The notes under the pieces: model-generated | Databases searched by the model: none | What the model was told of the DNA's origin: nothing | What the model saw: the letters and a program-made list of their open reading frames with translations, nothing else | Made by a program: the position numbers and the translations under genes | Assembly: GCA_955652255.1 (NCBI GenBank) | Contig: CATPAW010000106.1 | Location: 1-8,037 of the forward strand | Length of the DNA: 8,037 nt | Reading direction: 5' to 3' | Origin: an uncultured Chthoniobacterales bacterium | GTDB taxonomy: Bacteria > Verrucomicrobiota > Verrucomicrobiia > Chthoniobacterales > UBA10450 | In this document: in pieces, positions 1-6,133 of the stretch | How positions within the stretch are numbered: position 1 is the first letter of the stretch | Layout of the letters: every line of letters begins with the position of its first letter

Positions 1-921
1 CCACCCAAGCACCCGGCGGATCTTGTCCGCACAACCGACCAGACTCGCCGGCTCGGTTGGACGATCGAAAGAGGGATCGCGCTTCACATATTTTTCCCAG
101 GGAAGATCGACAACGGCGAAGGCGGCCTCAACAAATTCGCGCACGGAATGCGTTTCACCGGTCGCCACGATATAATCGTCCGCGGTCTTGTGTTGCAGCA
201 TCAGCCACATGGCTCTCACGTAATCCTGGGCGTGGCCCCAGTCTCGCCGGCTCTCCAGATTGCCCAGGACGAGATCGACATCAAGACCGCGCGCAATCCG
301 CGCCACCCCGCGCGCGATCTTGCGCGTAACAAAATTTTCGCCGCGCCGCGGCGATTCGTGATTATAGAGAATACCGTTGCAAACAAACAGCCCGTACGAT
401 TGCCGGTAAACGCGCGCCAGTTGTGTGGCGAACGCTTTGGCACAGCCGTAAGGGCTAGCCGGAAACATCGGTGTCTGTTCAGTCTGCGGTGTTTCAGTCG
501 CATTGCCAAAAATTTCCGAGCTTGATGCGTGGTAAAATCGCACCGGCGCGGGCTGATCCCGTGCGATCTCGAGCAAGCGCAGCGTCGCCATTCCCGCCTC
601 TTCGCAGGTGGATTCAGGGATTTCGAAACTCAGGCCGACATGGCTTTGTCCCGCCAGATGATAAAGCTCAGTCGGGCGCACGTCGCGGAAAATGCGGCGT
701 AACGTTGTTCCGTCCGATAGATCGCCATAATGCAAAAACAATCGTTGGCCGTAAATCTTCTCATCGCGCCGCAGGTGCTCGATGCGTGAGCGCAACAAAT
801 TGCTCGTGCGCCGCACCATTCCATGAACGGTGTAATTTTCTTCAAGGAGTAGCTCGGTCAGGTAGGAACCATCCTGGCCTCCGATTCCGGTGATGAGCGC
901 GACTTTTTCGTTCTCCTTCAT
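1..921 (-). CDS. gmd: GDP-mannose 4,6-dehydratase, partial (C-terminus beyond window)
   Basis: This enzyme converts GDP-mannose to GDP-4-dehydro-6-deoxymannose in the cytoplasm, the first step toward GDP-fucose, GDP-rhamnose or GDP-perosamine for surface glycans. The visible 307 residues form an extended short-chain dehydrogenase. The Rossmann glycine motif is at residues 11-18 (TGIGGQDG, G12-x2-G15-x2-G18), and an Arg pair at 37-38 suits NADP binding. Catalytic residues are Ser134 and Glu136 (SSSEIFG) with Tyr158-x3-Lys162 (SPYGCAK). The family signatures NHESPRRGENFVTRKI (187-202) and LGNLESRRDWGHAQDY (219-234) are intact. Full family members are about 345-370 residues, so roughly 40-60 are missing off the left edge. 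The ATG at 919-921 puts the glycine motif at the usual distance from the N-terminus. No Shine-Dalgarno site precedes it, although AAGGAG occurs inside codons 2-3. It lies 64 bp downstream of mutL on the same strand, and co-transcription is possible. No fucose synthase or perosamine synthase partner is visible. Confidence 0.95.
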   Translation of the reverse strand, partial: MKENEKVALITGIGGQDGSYLTELLLEENYTVHGMVRRTSNLLRSRIEHLRRDEKIYGQRLFLHYGDLSDGTTLRRIFRDVRPTELYHLAGQSHVGLSFEIPESTCEEAGMATLRLLEIARDQPAPVRFYHASSSEIFGNATETPQTEQTPMFPASPYGCAKAFATQLARVYRQSYGLFVCNGILYNHESPRRGENFVTRKIARGVARIARGLDVDLVLGNLESRRDWGHAQDYVRAMWLMLQHKTADDYIVATGETHSVREFVEAAFAVVDLPWEKYVKRDPSFDRPTEPASLVGCADKIRRVLGW

Positions 922-926
922 CCGAG

Positions 927-963
927 GGAAGGTTGAACGCCCAGCGTCCAATCTTCAACTTCC
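927..963 (-). other. Potential hairpin in the gmd leader
   Basis: GTTGAA at 932-937 is complementary to TTCAAC at 954-959. Skipping one base (931), GGAA at 927-930 pairs with TTCC at 960-963, giving a 10-bp stem with one bulge and a 16-nt loop. On the minus-strand transcript this structure ends six bases before the gmd ATG. There is no T-run after it, so it is not a standard intrinsic terminator. It could be a translation-modulating leader structure or a by-product of the repeats it partly overlaps. Confidence 0.35.
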
Positions 964-972
964 AACTTCCAA
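938..972. repeat. Degenerate heptamer tandem array (consensus near CTTCCAA)
   Basis: Five consecutive 7-bp units fill most of the mutL-gmd spacer. They start at 938, 945, 952, 959 and 966. The last two are identical (CTTCCAA), and the others differ at one to four positions (TCTTCAA, CGTCCAA, CGCCCAG). The copies are visible directly. Their function is unknown. The array resembles the second heptamer array upstream of mutL, in opposite orientation. Confidence 0.6.
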
Positions 973-985
973 GCTTCGGCCACGC

Positions 986-2776
986 TTAAGTTTGGATCGC
1001 GCTTCGCCGGCCGAATTTCTTCTCCAACTCCGCCAGCGAAATTTGAATCATCGTCGGCCGTCCGTGCGGACAGCAATAAGGCAGATCGCAGCCGAGCAAA
1101 TCCTGGATGAGTTTTTCAACTTCGAGATAGCGCAGCGGATCATTGGCTTTCACGGCATGACGGCAAACCGTTTTTGCGATCGTCTCTTCGCCCAGACGCA
1201 ACGGTGAACTGCTGTTGCTCGCGCTCTTGAGATCATCGACGACTCGCTGCATGAAGCTGACCGGATCGGACGTTTTCAAGAATGCCGGCAGACAGTCGAT
1301 CTTGAAAGTGTTCGGTCCAAACCCTTCGATACCGATTCCCATTTTTTGCAAAATCGACATGTTGCGCTCGACCCATTCGGCGTCGCGCAGGGAGAGATCA
1401 AACGTTTGAGGAAGCAACAATTTCTGGGAGAGAACGCCTTGATCCTCCATTCGCCGGCGCAATTCCTCAAAAAGAATGCGCTCATGCGCCGCATGCTGAT
1501 CGACCAGGACGAGCCCGTCCGCATTCTCCATCAAGACGTAAAGTTTGTTCAAAACGCCGATGATCTGAAATTGCTGAGGAATCTTCTTGTCGATCCTCTC
1601 TTGGGCAAGCGTCGTGTCCGGTAGTTTACGGGGCCCCTCGAACCCGCTCGGCGCGAAACGCGGCAGCGTCTCGATTGTTTGCTGCGCAAATGCAGGCTGC
1701 GCTTCGATTGGTCGCGTCCGTCCGATTGGCAGCGCTGATGATTGCGAGACATTCGGTGCGCGAAATTTCTCCTGCCAGTCGCCGCGTCCACCTTCGAGCG
1801 CGCGCCGAATAGAATTGACCACAGCCTCGCGGACCCCGGTTGGATCGCGAAAACGGACCTCGCGTTTCGCCGGATGGACGTTCACATCCACAGACGCTGG
1901 ATTGAGATTTAAGAAAAGGAACGTTACGGGAAATTGCCCTTTCATGAGCGCAGTGTGATAGCCCTCGCGCAATCCCGCCGTGACCACCGGGCTTTCAATC
2001 GCGCGGCCATTCACAAAGACGAGCTGCTGTGCCCGCGTTTGCCGGCTCACGCCCGCCTGCCCGATCAATCCGCCGATGTCGATCTTGCCCAGCCCGGCGC
2101 TGGTCAAGGGAAGCAAGCGCTCGAGCAATTTGTTTCCGTGCAAATCCCGGATGCGGTCATGGAGATTTGCCGCCCGCGGAAGTTGAAACACGAGCCGATC
2201 GTCGCGCACAAAGGTGAAAGCAATCTCGGGATGTCCGATCGCCTGGAGGTGGAGCTGGTGCTCGATGTTCCGGCTTTCGGTGTTCTCCGAGCGAAGAAAT
2301 TTCCGGCGGGCGGGCAGATTGTAAAAAAGAGAACGCACCTCGACTTGCGTTCCAGGTGCTTCGCCGCCGTCGCGCACGATGTCGATCTTGCCGCCGTTCA
2401 CGATGATTTCGGTACCGGCGGCAGCGTCCGCTTCGCGCGTCGTCAGTCGAAAACGCGAAACACTCGCGATGCTCGGCAAAGCTTCTCCGCGAAATCCAAG
2501 TGTGGTAATCGCATGAAGATCTGCCGCCGAACGAATCTTGCTCGTGGCATGACGCTCGAGCGAAAGGAGCGCGTCATCGCGATCCAAGCCGCAGCCGTCA
2601 TCGATCACGCGGACGAGCGAAATTCCACCGCGTCGAATCAAGATGTCGATCTTACGCGCGCCGGCGTCGACGCTATTCTCGATGAGTTCTTTCACCACGG
2701 AAGCGGGGCGCTCCACTACTTCGCCGGCCGCGACCTGGCTGGCAACGATTTCCGGCAGCAATCGAATGCGGCTCAT
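986..2776 (-). CDS. mutL: DNA mismatch repair endonuclease MutL
   Basis: MutL is the GHKL ATPase and nicking endonuclease that acts after MutS recognises a mismatch. The protein is 596 residues, close to the usual length (E. coli about 615). N-terminal ATPase motifs are ELIENSVDAG (30-39), DDGCG (59-63) and GFRGEAL (94-100), and the conserved DVNVHPAKREVRF is at 297-309. A variable linker spans about 330-400. The C-terminal domain holds DQHAAHERILFEE (426-438), which fits the endonuclease metal motif DQHA-x2-E-x4-E. It is supported by CRHAVKAN (538-545), CPHGRP (569-574) and a terminal FGR (588-590). It should therefore nick DNA itself, as in bacteria lacking MutH. I chose the ATG at 2774-2776 because MSRIRLLPEIVASQVAAGEV is the standard MutL N-terminus. 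The frame stays open 214 codons further upstream, but that stretch lies antisense to the Fe-S carrier gene and shows no family similarity. No Shine-Dalgarno site is visible. No mutS lies in the window. Divergent from the Fe-S carrier gene; gmd follows on the same strand. Confidence 0.97.
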   Translation of the reverse strand: MSRIRLLPEIVASQVAAGEVVERPASVVKELIENSVDAGARKIDILIRRGGISLVRVIDDGCGLDRDDALLSLERHATSKIRSAADLHAITTLGFRGEALPSIASVSRFRLTTREADAAAGTEIIVNGGKIDIVRDGGEAPGTQVEVRSLFYNLPARRKFLRSENTESRNIEHQLHLQAIGHPEIAFTFVRDDRLVFQLPRAANLHDRIRDLHGNKLLERLLPLTSAGLGKIDIGGLIGQAGVSRQTRAQQLVFVNGRAIESPVVTAGLREGYHTALMKGQFPVTFLFLNLNPASVDVNVHPAKREVRFRDPTGVREAVVNSIRRALEGGRGDWQEKFRAPNVSQSSALPIGRTRPIEAQPAFAQQTIETLPRFAPSGFEGPRKLPDTTLAQERIDKKIPQQFQIIGVLNKLYVLMENADGLVLVDQHAAHERILFEELRRRMEDQGVLSQKLLLPQTFDLSLRDAEWVERNMSILQKMGIGIEGFGPNTFKIDCLPAFLKTSDPVSFMQRVVDDLKSASNSSSPLRLGEETIAKTVCRHAVKANDPLRYLEVEKLIQDLLGCDLPYCCPHGRPTMIQISLAELEKKFGRRSAIQT

Positions 2777-2781
2777 CTGAT

Positions 2782-2816
2782 TGGAGATTGTAGAATGAGG
2801 GATGCGGATTGCGAAT
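2782..2816. repeat. Degenerate heptamer tandem array upstream of mutL
   Basis: Five 7-bp units starting at 2782, 2789, 2796, 2803 and 2810 all begin with TG on the plus strand (TGGAGAT, TGTAGAA, TGAGGGA, TGCGGAT, TGCGAAT). On the minus strand every unit ends in CA, with an approximate consensus ATYCNCA. This resembles the plus-strand units of the array at 938-972 when those are read in the phase ACTTCCA. The array sits in the divergent mutL/Fe-S carrier spacer and overlaps the candidate mutL promoter. Confidence 0.55.
2787..2815 (-). promoter_or_regulatory. Candidate sigma70-type promoter for mutL
   Basis: Reading the minus strand, a -35-like TTCGCA (2815-2810, 4 of 6 to consensus) is followed after exactly 17 bp by TACAAT (2792-2787, 5 of 6). 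The predicted transcription start near 2780 is only a few bases before the mutL ATG at 2776, which would give a leaderless or nearly leaderless mRNA. Both hexamers fall inside the heptamer array, so the match could be partly fortuitous. Confidence 0.35.
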
Positions 2817-2833
2817 TCGATTCGGTGGATTGG

Positions 2834-2861
2834 TTGACTTGACCGGCCCGCGCCGTACTTT
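2834..2861 (+). promoter_or_regulatory. Candidate promoter for the Fe-S carrier gene
   Basis: TTGACT (2834-2839, 5 of 6 to the -35 consensus) lies 16 bp before TACTTT (2856-2861, a weak -10). A second overlapping copy, TTGACC, is at 2839-2844. A start 6-8 bp after the -10 would fall almost on the ATG at 2870, again implying a very short or absent leader. The -10 is poor, so confidence is low. Confidence 0.3.
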
Positions 2862-2869
2862 AAAAGCAG

Positions 2870-3202
2870 ATGATCGACGTCACCGAAAATGCAGTGCGGC
2901 AGCTCCGCAACTTGCTCAAAGGGCAGCCGGAAGCGGGCAAAGGACTGCGCGTTCAAATTGTGAAGGGCGGTTGTTCGGGATTGCATTATGAGATGGCGCT
3001 GGGTGAGAAAAAGGCGGCGGACGCCGTGGTGCAACGCGATGGGGTCGAGTTTTTCATCGACAATGAGAGCGCCCAATATTTGCGCGATGCTACTCTGGAT
3101 TTTCGCGACGGTTTGACAGGCGTCGGTTTTCACATCGTGAATCCCAATGCGTCGCGGACCTGCGGGTGCGGTTCCTCGTTCGAAGCGGCGCGACCGGCTT
3201 GA
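2870..3202 (+). CDS. A-type iron-sulfur cluster carrier (IscA/ErpA/HesB family)
   Basis: This is a small cytoplasmic protein that receives Fe-S clusters from the ISC or SUF scaffold and hands them to apo-enzymes. The 110 residues match the usual family length. All three cluster-binding cysteines are present: Cys35 in VKGGCSGLHY, and Cys98 and Cys100 in RTCGCGSSF. The NPNASRTCGCGSSF ending is the classic signature. Sequence alone does not decide between IscA, ErpA and SufA, and no isc or suf genes lie nearby, so I give no symbol; a stand-alone location is common for ErpA. The ATG at 2870 gives the normal N-terminus (MIDVTENAVRQL). No Shine-Dalgarno site precedes it. It is divergent from mutL across a 93-bp spacer, and the next gene starts 30 bp downstream on the same strand, so the two may share a transcript. 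Confidence 0.93.
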   Translation: MIDVTENAVRQLRNLLKGQPEAGKGLRVQIVKGGCSGLHYEMALGEKKAADAVVQRDGVEFFIDNESAQYLRDATLDFRDGLTGVGFHIVNPNASRTCGCGSSFEAARPA

Positions 3203-3232
3203 AACCGAGGAATTTTCTCGCTTTCGGTTAGA

Positions 3233-4849
3233 ATGGACTACGGCCGTTTTAATTATGAAGAGCCGTACGCGCGTCCGCGGCGCCGCATCAATTATTTTGC
3301 GTGGACGGTGGCGATTCTGCTCCTGACCGGGCTTACCTTTGCCGCCTGGCTCGGCAGTTTTTACATTTTCGATCAACCGGAACGGCCGGGCAGTTATCGG
3401 ATTCTGCAAAGGCTGCACAAGATTGAGCCACCGAAACGCTTCGAGTTAACGGCCGCGCCGGCCGGCGAATTTCTGAACGCAAAGCAGCTCTACGACCGCT
3501 ATGTCGCGATGGGCGCCGCCGAACTTGCCAAAGCCAATGCTGAATTGGCGCGCAATTATATTCGAAATTACACGCAGGTGCCCGGATTGGTGCCGTACGT
3601 GACGGGCCGATTCATCATGATGGAAGCTCGCGAACTCGGACCAAACGGTGTTTTCACCTCGGGGATGGTCGCGCTCACCAATGCAGTCGATCACGCCGAG
3701 TTGCTCATGGAGCACGTTTATCCGGCCGACTCCGACGTCACGCCGTTGATGAAGCAAACGCTCAATGTTGGTTTGGAAATCAAACTCGAACGCACGCACG
3801 ATCTTTCCGCTGTAATTCACGCGGAGCGACTGACTGATAGTCGCATTATGATCACTGCCATCCCATTACTTTACGGCACGTATACAATCACGCGCGGGCC
3901 GGGCACTTTCACGCTTGAACCACCTCTCAATCTCAATCTCGCGGCGGGCTGGCCGTTATTTAAAGAGCAAATGCGCGCGAGGGCCGAGTTACACTACGTT
4001 AATTATCGACGGCAGGCCGCGGGCCCTCAGGGTCAGGTGCCGATCATTGGCCTGCCACCCAGCGGCACGCCCCCTCCCGCGCAGAATGAATTGGTTCGAA
4101 TCGAGCCGGCCAAGCCAGTCGAAACGCCGCCGATCGCGAAGGTTCTGCCAAGAAATGCAAAGCTGGCAAAAACAACGCCGTTGCCGAAAGGCGGGAAACT
4201 GACAAAGAAACAAAAGCTGACGTCGCCACCTCCTCCCGCGCCTCCCGCTTCGACTGCAATGCAACCGGCAGTCGCGCAAAAATCGGGCCCGACAATTCCG
4301 TCGCCGCTCGCCGTCGCTCCGCCGTCTGCGCCGCCAGTGCCGACGGCGCCGCCCGCCGTTTCAGCTGCGCCAGCGGTCGCGCTCCTTTCCCCGGCGCCGA
4401 ACGCAACCGAAGGACCGGTGTTGCCCGCTCAACCGGTCCCGGCTGATTCCTCCGGAACGGCCCTAGCGTCAACCGCCGGCGGCGGGACATGGAAGACTTT
4501 TCCGGCGGGGAAAATGCCGCTCGGTCGACTCATCGGCCCAGGCGACTTGCGAGATATCGCCGAGCGCGGACTTGCCGGCGAGCGCATTTACTTGCGGGGG
4601 CAATTCGTCGTCAATTTTGCCGATGCCAACCGCGCCGTTCTTCGCCCGCGAACGAAACTTACCGAGACTGTGCTTCGCTTTGGCGCGGGCTCACCAACGC
4701 GTATCATCGTCGAGTTTCCCGCCGGCTACACTCCCCCGCGACAAGGCTCTGTCGTGAACCGCGATGAAGCGCGTCCGCTCGAAATCACCGAGGTGCGCAA
4801 ACAAGAAGACGGACAGCTCAACGTTTTTGCGCGCGAAATCATGCAGTAG
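3233..4849 (+). CDS. Membrane-anchored protein of unknown function with Pro/Ala-rich linker
   Basis: I do not recognise this 538-residue protein as a named family. Residues 1-20 are basic near the membrane (RPRRR at 14-18). One transmembrane helix spans about 22-46, so most of the protein is probably outside the cytoplasmic membrane. Residues about 55-262 form a first folded region, with a helical part rich in Ala/Tyr/Arg (80-115) and then beta-prone segments. Residues about 265-408 are a low-complexity linker rich in Pro, Ala and Lys, resembling the periplasm-spanning linkers of TonB-like proteins in composition only. Residues about 418-538 form a compact C-terminal domain with alternating hydrophobic strands (RIYLRGQFVVNF, TRIIVEFPAGYTPP, PLEITEVR, GQLNVFAREI), suggestive of a small beta-barrel such as an OB fold; this is inference. 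The ATG at 3233 places the helix normally, with no Shine-Dalgarno site. It lies 30 bp after the Fe-S carrier gene. The coding call is secure from length, architecture and context; the function is unknown. Confidence 0.85.
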   Translation: MDYGRFNYEEPYARPRRRINYFAWTVAILLLTGLTFAAWLGSFYIFDQPERPGSYRILQRLHKIEPPKRFELTAAPAGEFLNAKQLYDRYVAMGAAELAKANAELARNYIRNYTQVPGLVPYVTGRFIMMEARELGPNGVFTSGMVALTNAVDHAELLMEHVYPADSDVTPLMKQTLNVGLEIKLERTHDLSAVIHAERLTDSRIMITAIPLLYGTYTITRGPGTFTLEPPLNLNLAAGWPLFKEQMRARAELHYVNYRRQAAGPQGQVPIIGLPPSGTPPPAQNELVRIEPAKPVETPPIAKVLPRNAKLAKTTPLPKGGKLTKKQKLTSPPPPAPPASTAMQPAVAQKSGPTIPSPLAVAPPSAPPVPTAPPAVSAAPAVALLSPAPNATEGPVLPAQPVPADSSGTALASTAGGGTWKTFPAGKMPLGRLIGPGDLRDIAERGLAGERIYLRGQFVVNFADANRAVLRPRTKLTETVLRFGAGSPTRIIVEFPAGYTPPRQGSVVNRDEARPLEITEVRKQEDGQLNVFAREIMQ

Positions 4850-4851
4850 TG

Positions 4852-5499
4852 TTAGCGGCGCTCTTTTGTCTGCAGCACCACTTTGCCGTCTTCGATCTCG
4901 AATCTCTCCAGATTGTTATTGTTCGACCAATCGGACATGTAACCGCGCAAGGACCACGATCGGTACTGCCAGCGCAGCACTTCCTCTCCCACCGAGCGGC
5001 CGTTCACAACAATGCGCGTGATCCGCGCGTCGGCCGGACTTCCGCCGGCGGCCGATTGCACCGTGCATTCGGCATTGATGTAATGTCCGCGCAGCCATCT
5101 CACGTCGGCGAGTGGGATGCTCACTTGCAAATGGCCGACGTCATTGTCGATGGAAACATGCGCCTTGCCGCGCAACTTCGGCTCGGAGTCGATAAGCGCA
5201 TTGAGATCATCCGTGGTCAACTCGATCCGCGCCGGCTCACCGGCATGCGCCGCTTTTTCGAAAGCGTCCCAACGGGCTCGTACCGTTTCCTGTTCCTGTT
5301 CGGTCGCCATGCTCGTGGACAACTGCACATGTGTCGTCGCGAAATATTCGCTGCGGAGATAGCGAATGGCCAGGTAAGAGCCGCCAACGAACGCGATCAC
5401 GAGGACAATTACAAAGACAACGAGGATGAGACAGCCTTTTGCGAAACAGCCCATCCCTCTTTGCGGCGGCGGCGGTTCGATCCACGCGGTATTGGTCAT
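4852..5499 (-). CDS. Single-pass membrane protein of unknown function
   Basis: This 215-residue protein is not one I can name. A proline-rich N-terminus (IEPPPPQRG, 7-15) is followed by one transmembrane helix at about 23-46, and the remaining 165 residues are probably extracytoplasmic. The soluble part starts with a helical stretch (65-86). It then has LTTDDLNALI (94-103) before beta-prone segments (HVSIDNDVGHLQVSIPL, ITRIVVNG, ERFEIEDGKVVLQ). An L-T-x2-x-LN-x-LI segment before a beta domain is reminiscent of the DUF2140/YpmS-like layout, but I cannot claim homology. The ATG at 5497-5499 overlaps the stop of the upstream HIT gene in an ATGA, so the two are probably translationally coupled. 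The gene ends 2 bp from the convergent 538-aa gene. Confidence 0.83.
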   Translation of the reverse strand: MTNTAWIEPPPPQRGMGCFAKGCLILVVFVIVLVIAFVGGSYLAIRYLRSEYFATTHVQLSTSMATEQEQETVRARWDAFEKAAHAGEPARIELTTDDLNALIDSEPKLRGKAHVSIDNDVGHLQVSIPLADVRWLRGHYINAECTVQSAAGGSPADARITRIVVNGRSVGEEVLRWQYRSWSLRGYMSDWSNNNNLERFEIEDGKVVLQTKERR

Positions 5500-6029
5500 G
5501 CGCGGGCGTCTTTCGCCATGTCGATCTTCGCCTGCGCGTCGATCAGTTTGTCATAAAGACCGCGCAGTCCTTCCGAAAGCGTGCGAGTGCCAGCAAGGAT
5601 CGGCATAAAGTTCGTGTCGCCGCTCCATCGCGGCACAATGTGCACGTGCAAGTGATCCACAATGCCCGCGCCCGCGCATTCGCCCAGGTTCAGCCCGACG
5701 TTGAATCCTTGCGCTTTCATCGTGGCGCGCAGCAGCGTTTGCGCATGCTTCACTAAATTCCAAAGCTCGACAATTTCGTTCTCACCCAGCGCCGCAAGAT
5801 CGGCCGTCTTGCGATACGGCACCGCCATCAAGTGACCCACCGCGTACGGATATCGGTTCATCATGAGAAACGCATTCTTGCGCCGTGTGATTACGAAGTG
5901 TGCAGCGTCATCGCTTGTTCTTGCCGCCTCGGAGAGAAAGTTCGCGTCGGGTTTCTCGCGCTCGAAATATTCGACGCGCCACGGGCACCAAAGTGTTTCC
6001 ATCTCTCGCTTGGGAATTTCTTCGGACAT
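5496..6029 (-). CDS. HIT-family (histidine triad) nucleotide hydrolase/transferase
   Basis: HIT proteins hydrolyse or transfer nucleotidyl groups on substrates such as diadenosine polyphosphates or AMP conjugates. The 177-residue protein has the histidine triad HLHVHIVPRW at 126-135 (His126, His128, His130 as H-x-H-x-H-x-x). Other conserved segments are LWCPWRVEYF (13-22), LMMNRYPYAVGHLMAVP (55-71) and GFNVGLNLGECAGAGI (108-123). The triad followed by a tryptophan and GDTNFMP (137-143) fits the bacterial branch related to Ap4A phosphorylase rather than short HinT proteins; the exact substrate is not decidable here. The usual Gly-Gln before the triad is replaced by AGAGI. The ATG at 6029 is chosen; Met10 is an alternative that also keeps the conserved LWxPWR start. 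No Shine-Dalgarno site is seen, and a strong hairpin sits 23 nt upstream. Its stop overlaps the next gene by 4 nt. Confidence 0.93.
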   Translation of the reverse strand: MSEEIPKREMETLWCPWRVEYFEREKPDANFLSEAARTSDDAAHFVITRRKNAFLMMNRYPYAVGHLMAVPYRKTADLAALGENEIVELWNLVKHAQTLLRATMKAQGFNVGLNLGECAGAGIVDHLHVHIVPRWSGDTNFMPILAGTRTLSEGLRGLYDKLIDAQAKIDMAKDARA

Positions 6030-6133
6030 GTGGCGAACAGCTTTTCTGTAGGGGAAGCTGCCCGCTTCCCATCTGGCGAGAGTAGATTTCCGCTCCCGAA
6101 AGTCGAGCCAGCATTTCGACCGACCGTCGCCCT
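6030..6133. repeat. Spacer with two adjacent inverted repeats
   Basis: The 104-bp gap between the GT39 gene and the HIT gene holds a perfect 7-bp stem with a 5-nt loop (GGGAAGC 6052-6058, GCTTCCC 6064-6070). Beside it is a longer imperfect hairpin at 6073-6111 (outer CTGGC/GCCAG, inner TTTC/GAAA around 6087-6101). Neither is followed by a T-run on either strand. Two neighbouring palindromes in a spacer are typical of REP-like dispersed elements, but no second copy occurs in this window. Confidence 0.5.

Noticed and set aside
57..893. Several plus-strand open frames of 90-140 codons
   Set aside because: All are antisense to gmd, whose catalytic motifs and family signatures run uninterrupted through this stretch.
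938..972. CRISPR-like or microsatellite interpretation of the heptamer arrays
   Set aside because: Units are only 7 bp with no spacers, and they are too degenerate for recent slippage.
1934..2842. 302-codon plus-strand open frame
   Set aside because: It is antisense to the conserved ATPase half of mutL. Composition is Arg/Ala/His-rich as expected for a shadow frame in GC-rich DNA, and no domain is recognisable.
2777..3418. 214-codon open extension upstream of mutL on the minus strand
   Set aside because: It lies antisense to the well-supported Fe-S carrier gene and the start of the next gene, has no MutL-like content, and MutL homologues begin at the MSRIRLLPE position.
4044..4490. 148-codon minus-strand open frame
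   Set aside because: It is a mirror of the proline-rich linker of the 538-aa gene; low-complexity GC-rich codons create long open frames on the other strand.
6052..6070. Perfect hairpin as an intrinsic terminator for the GT39 operon
   Set aside because: There is no run of T residues after the stem on either strand; the minus-strand side continues TACAGAAAAG.
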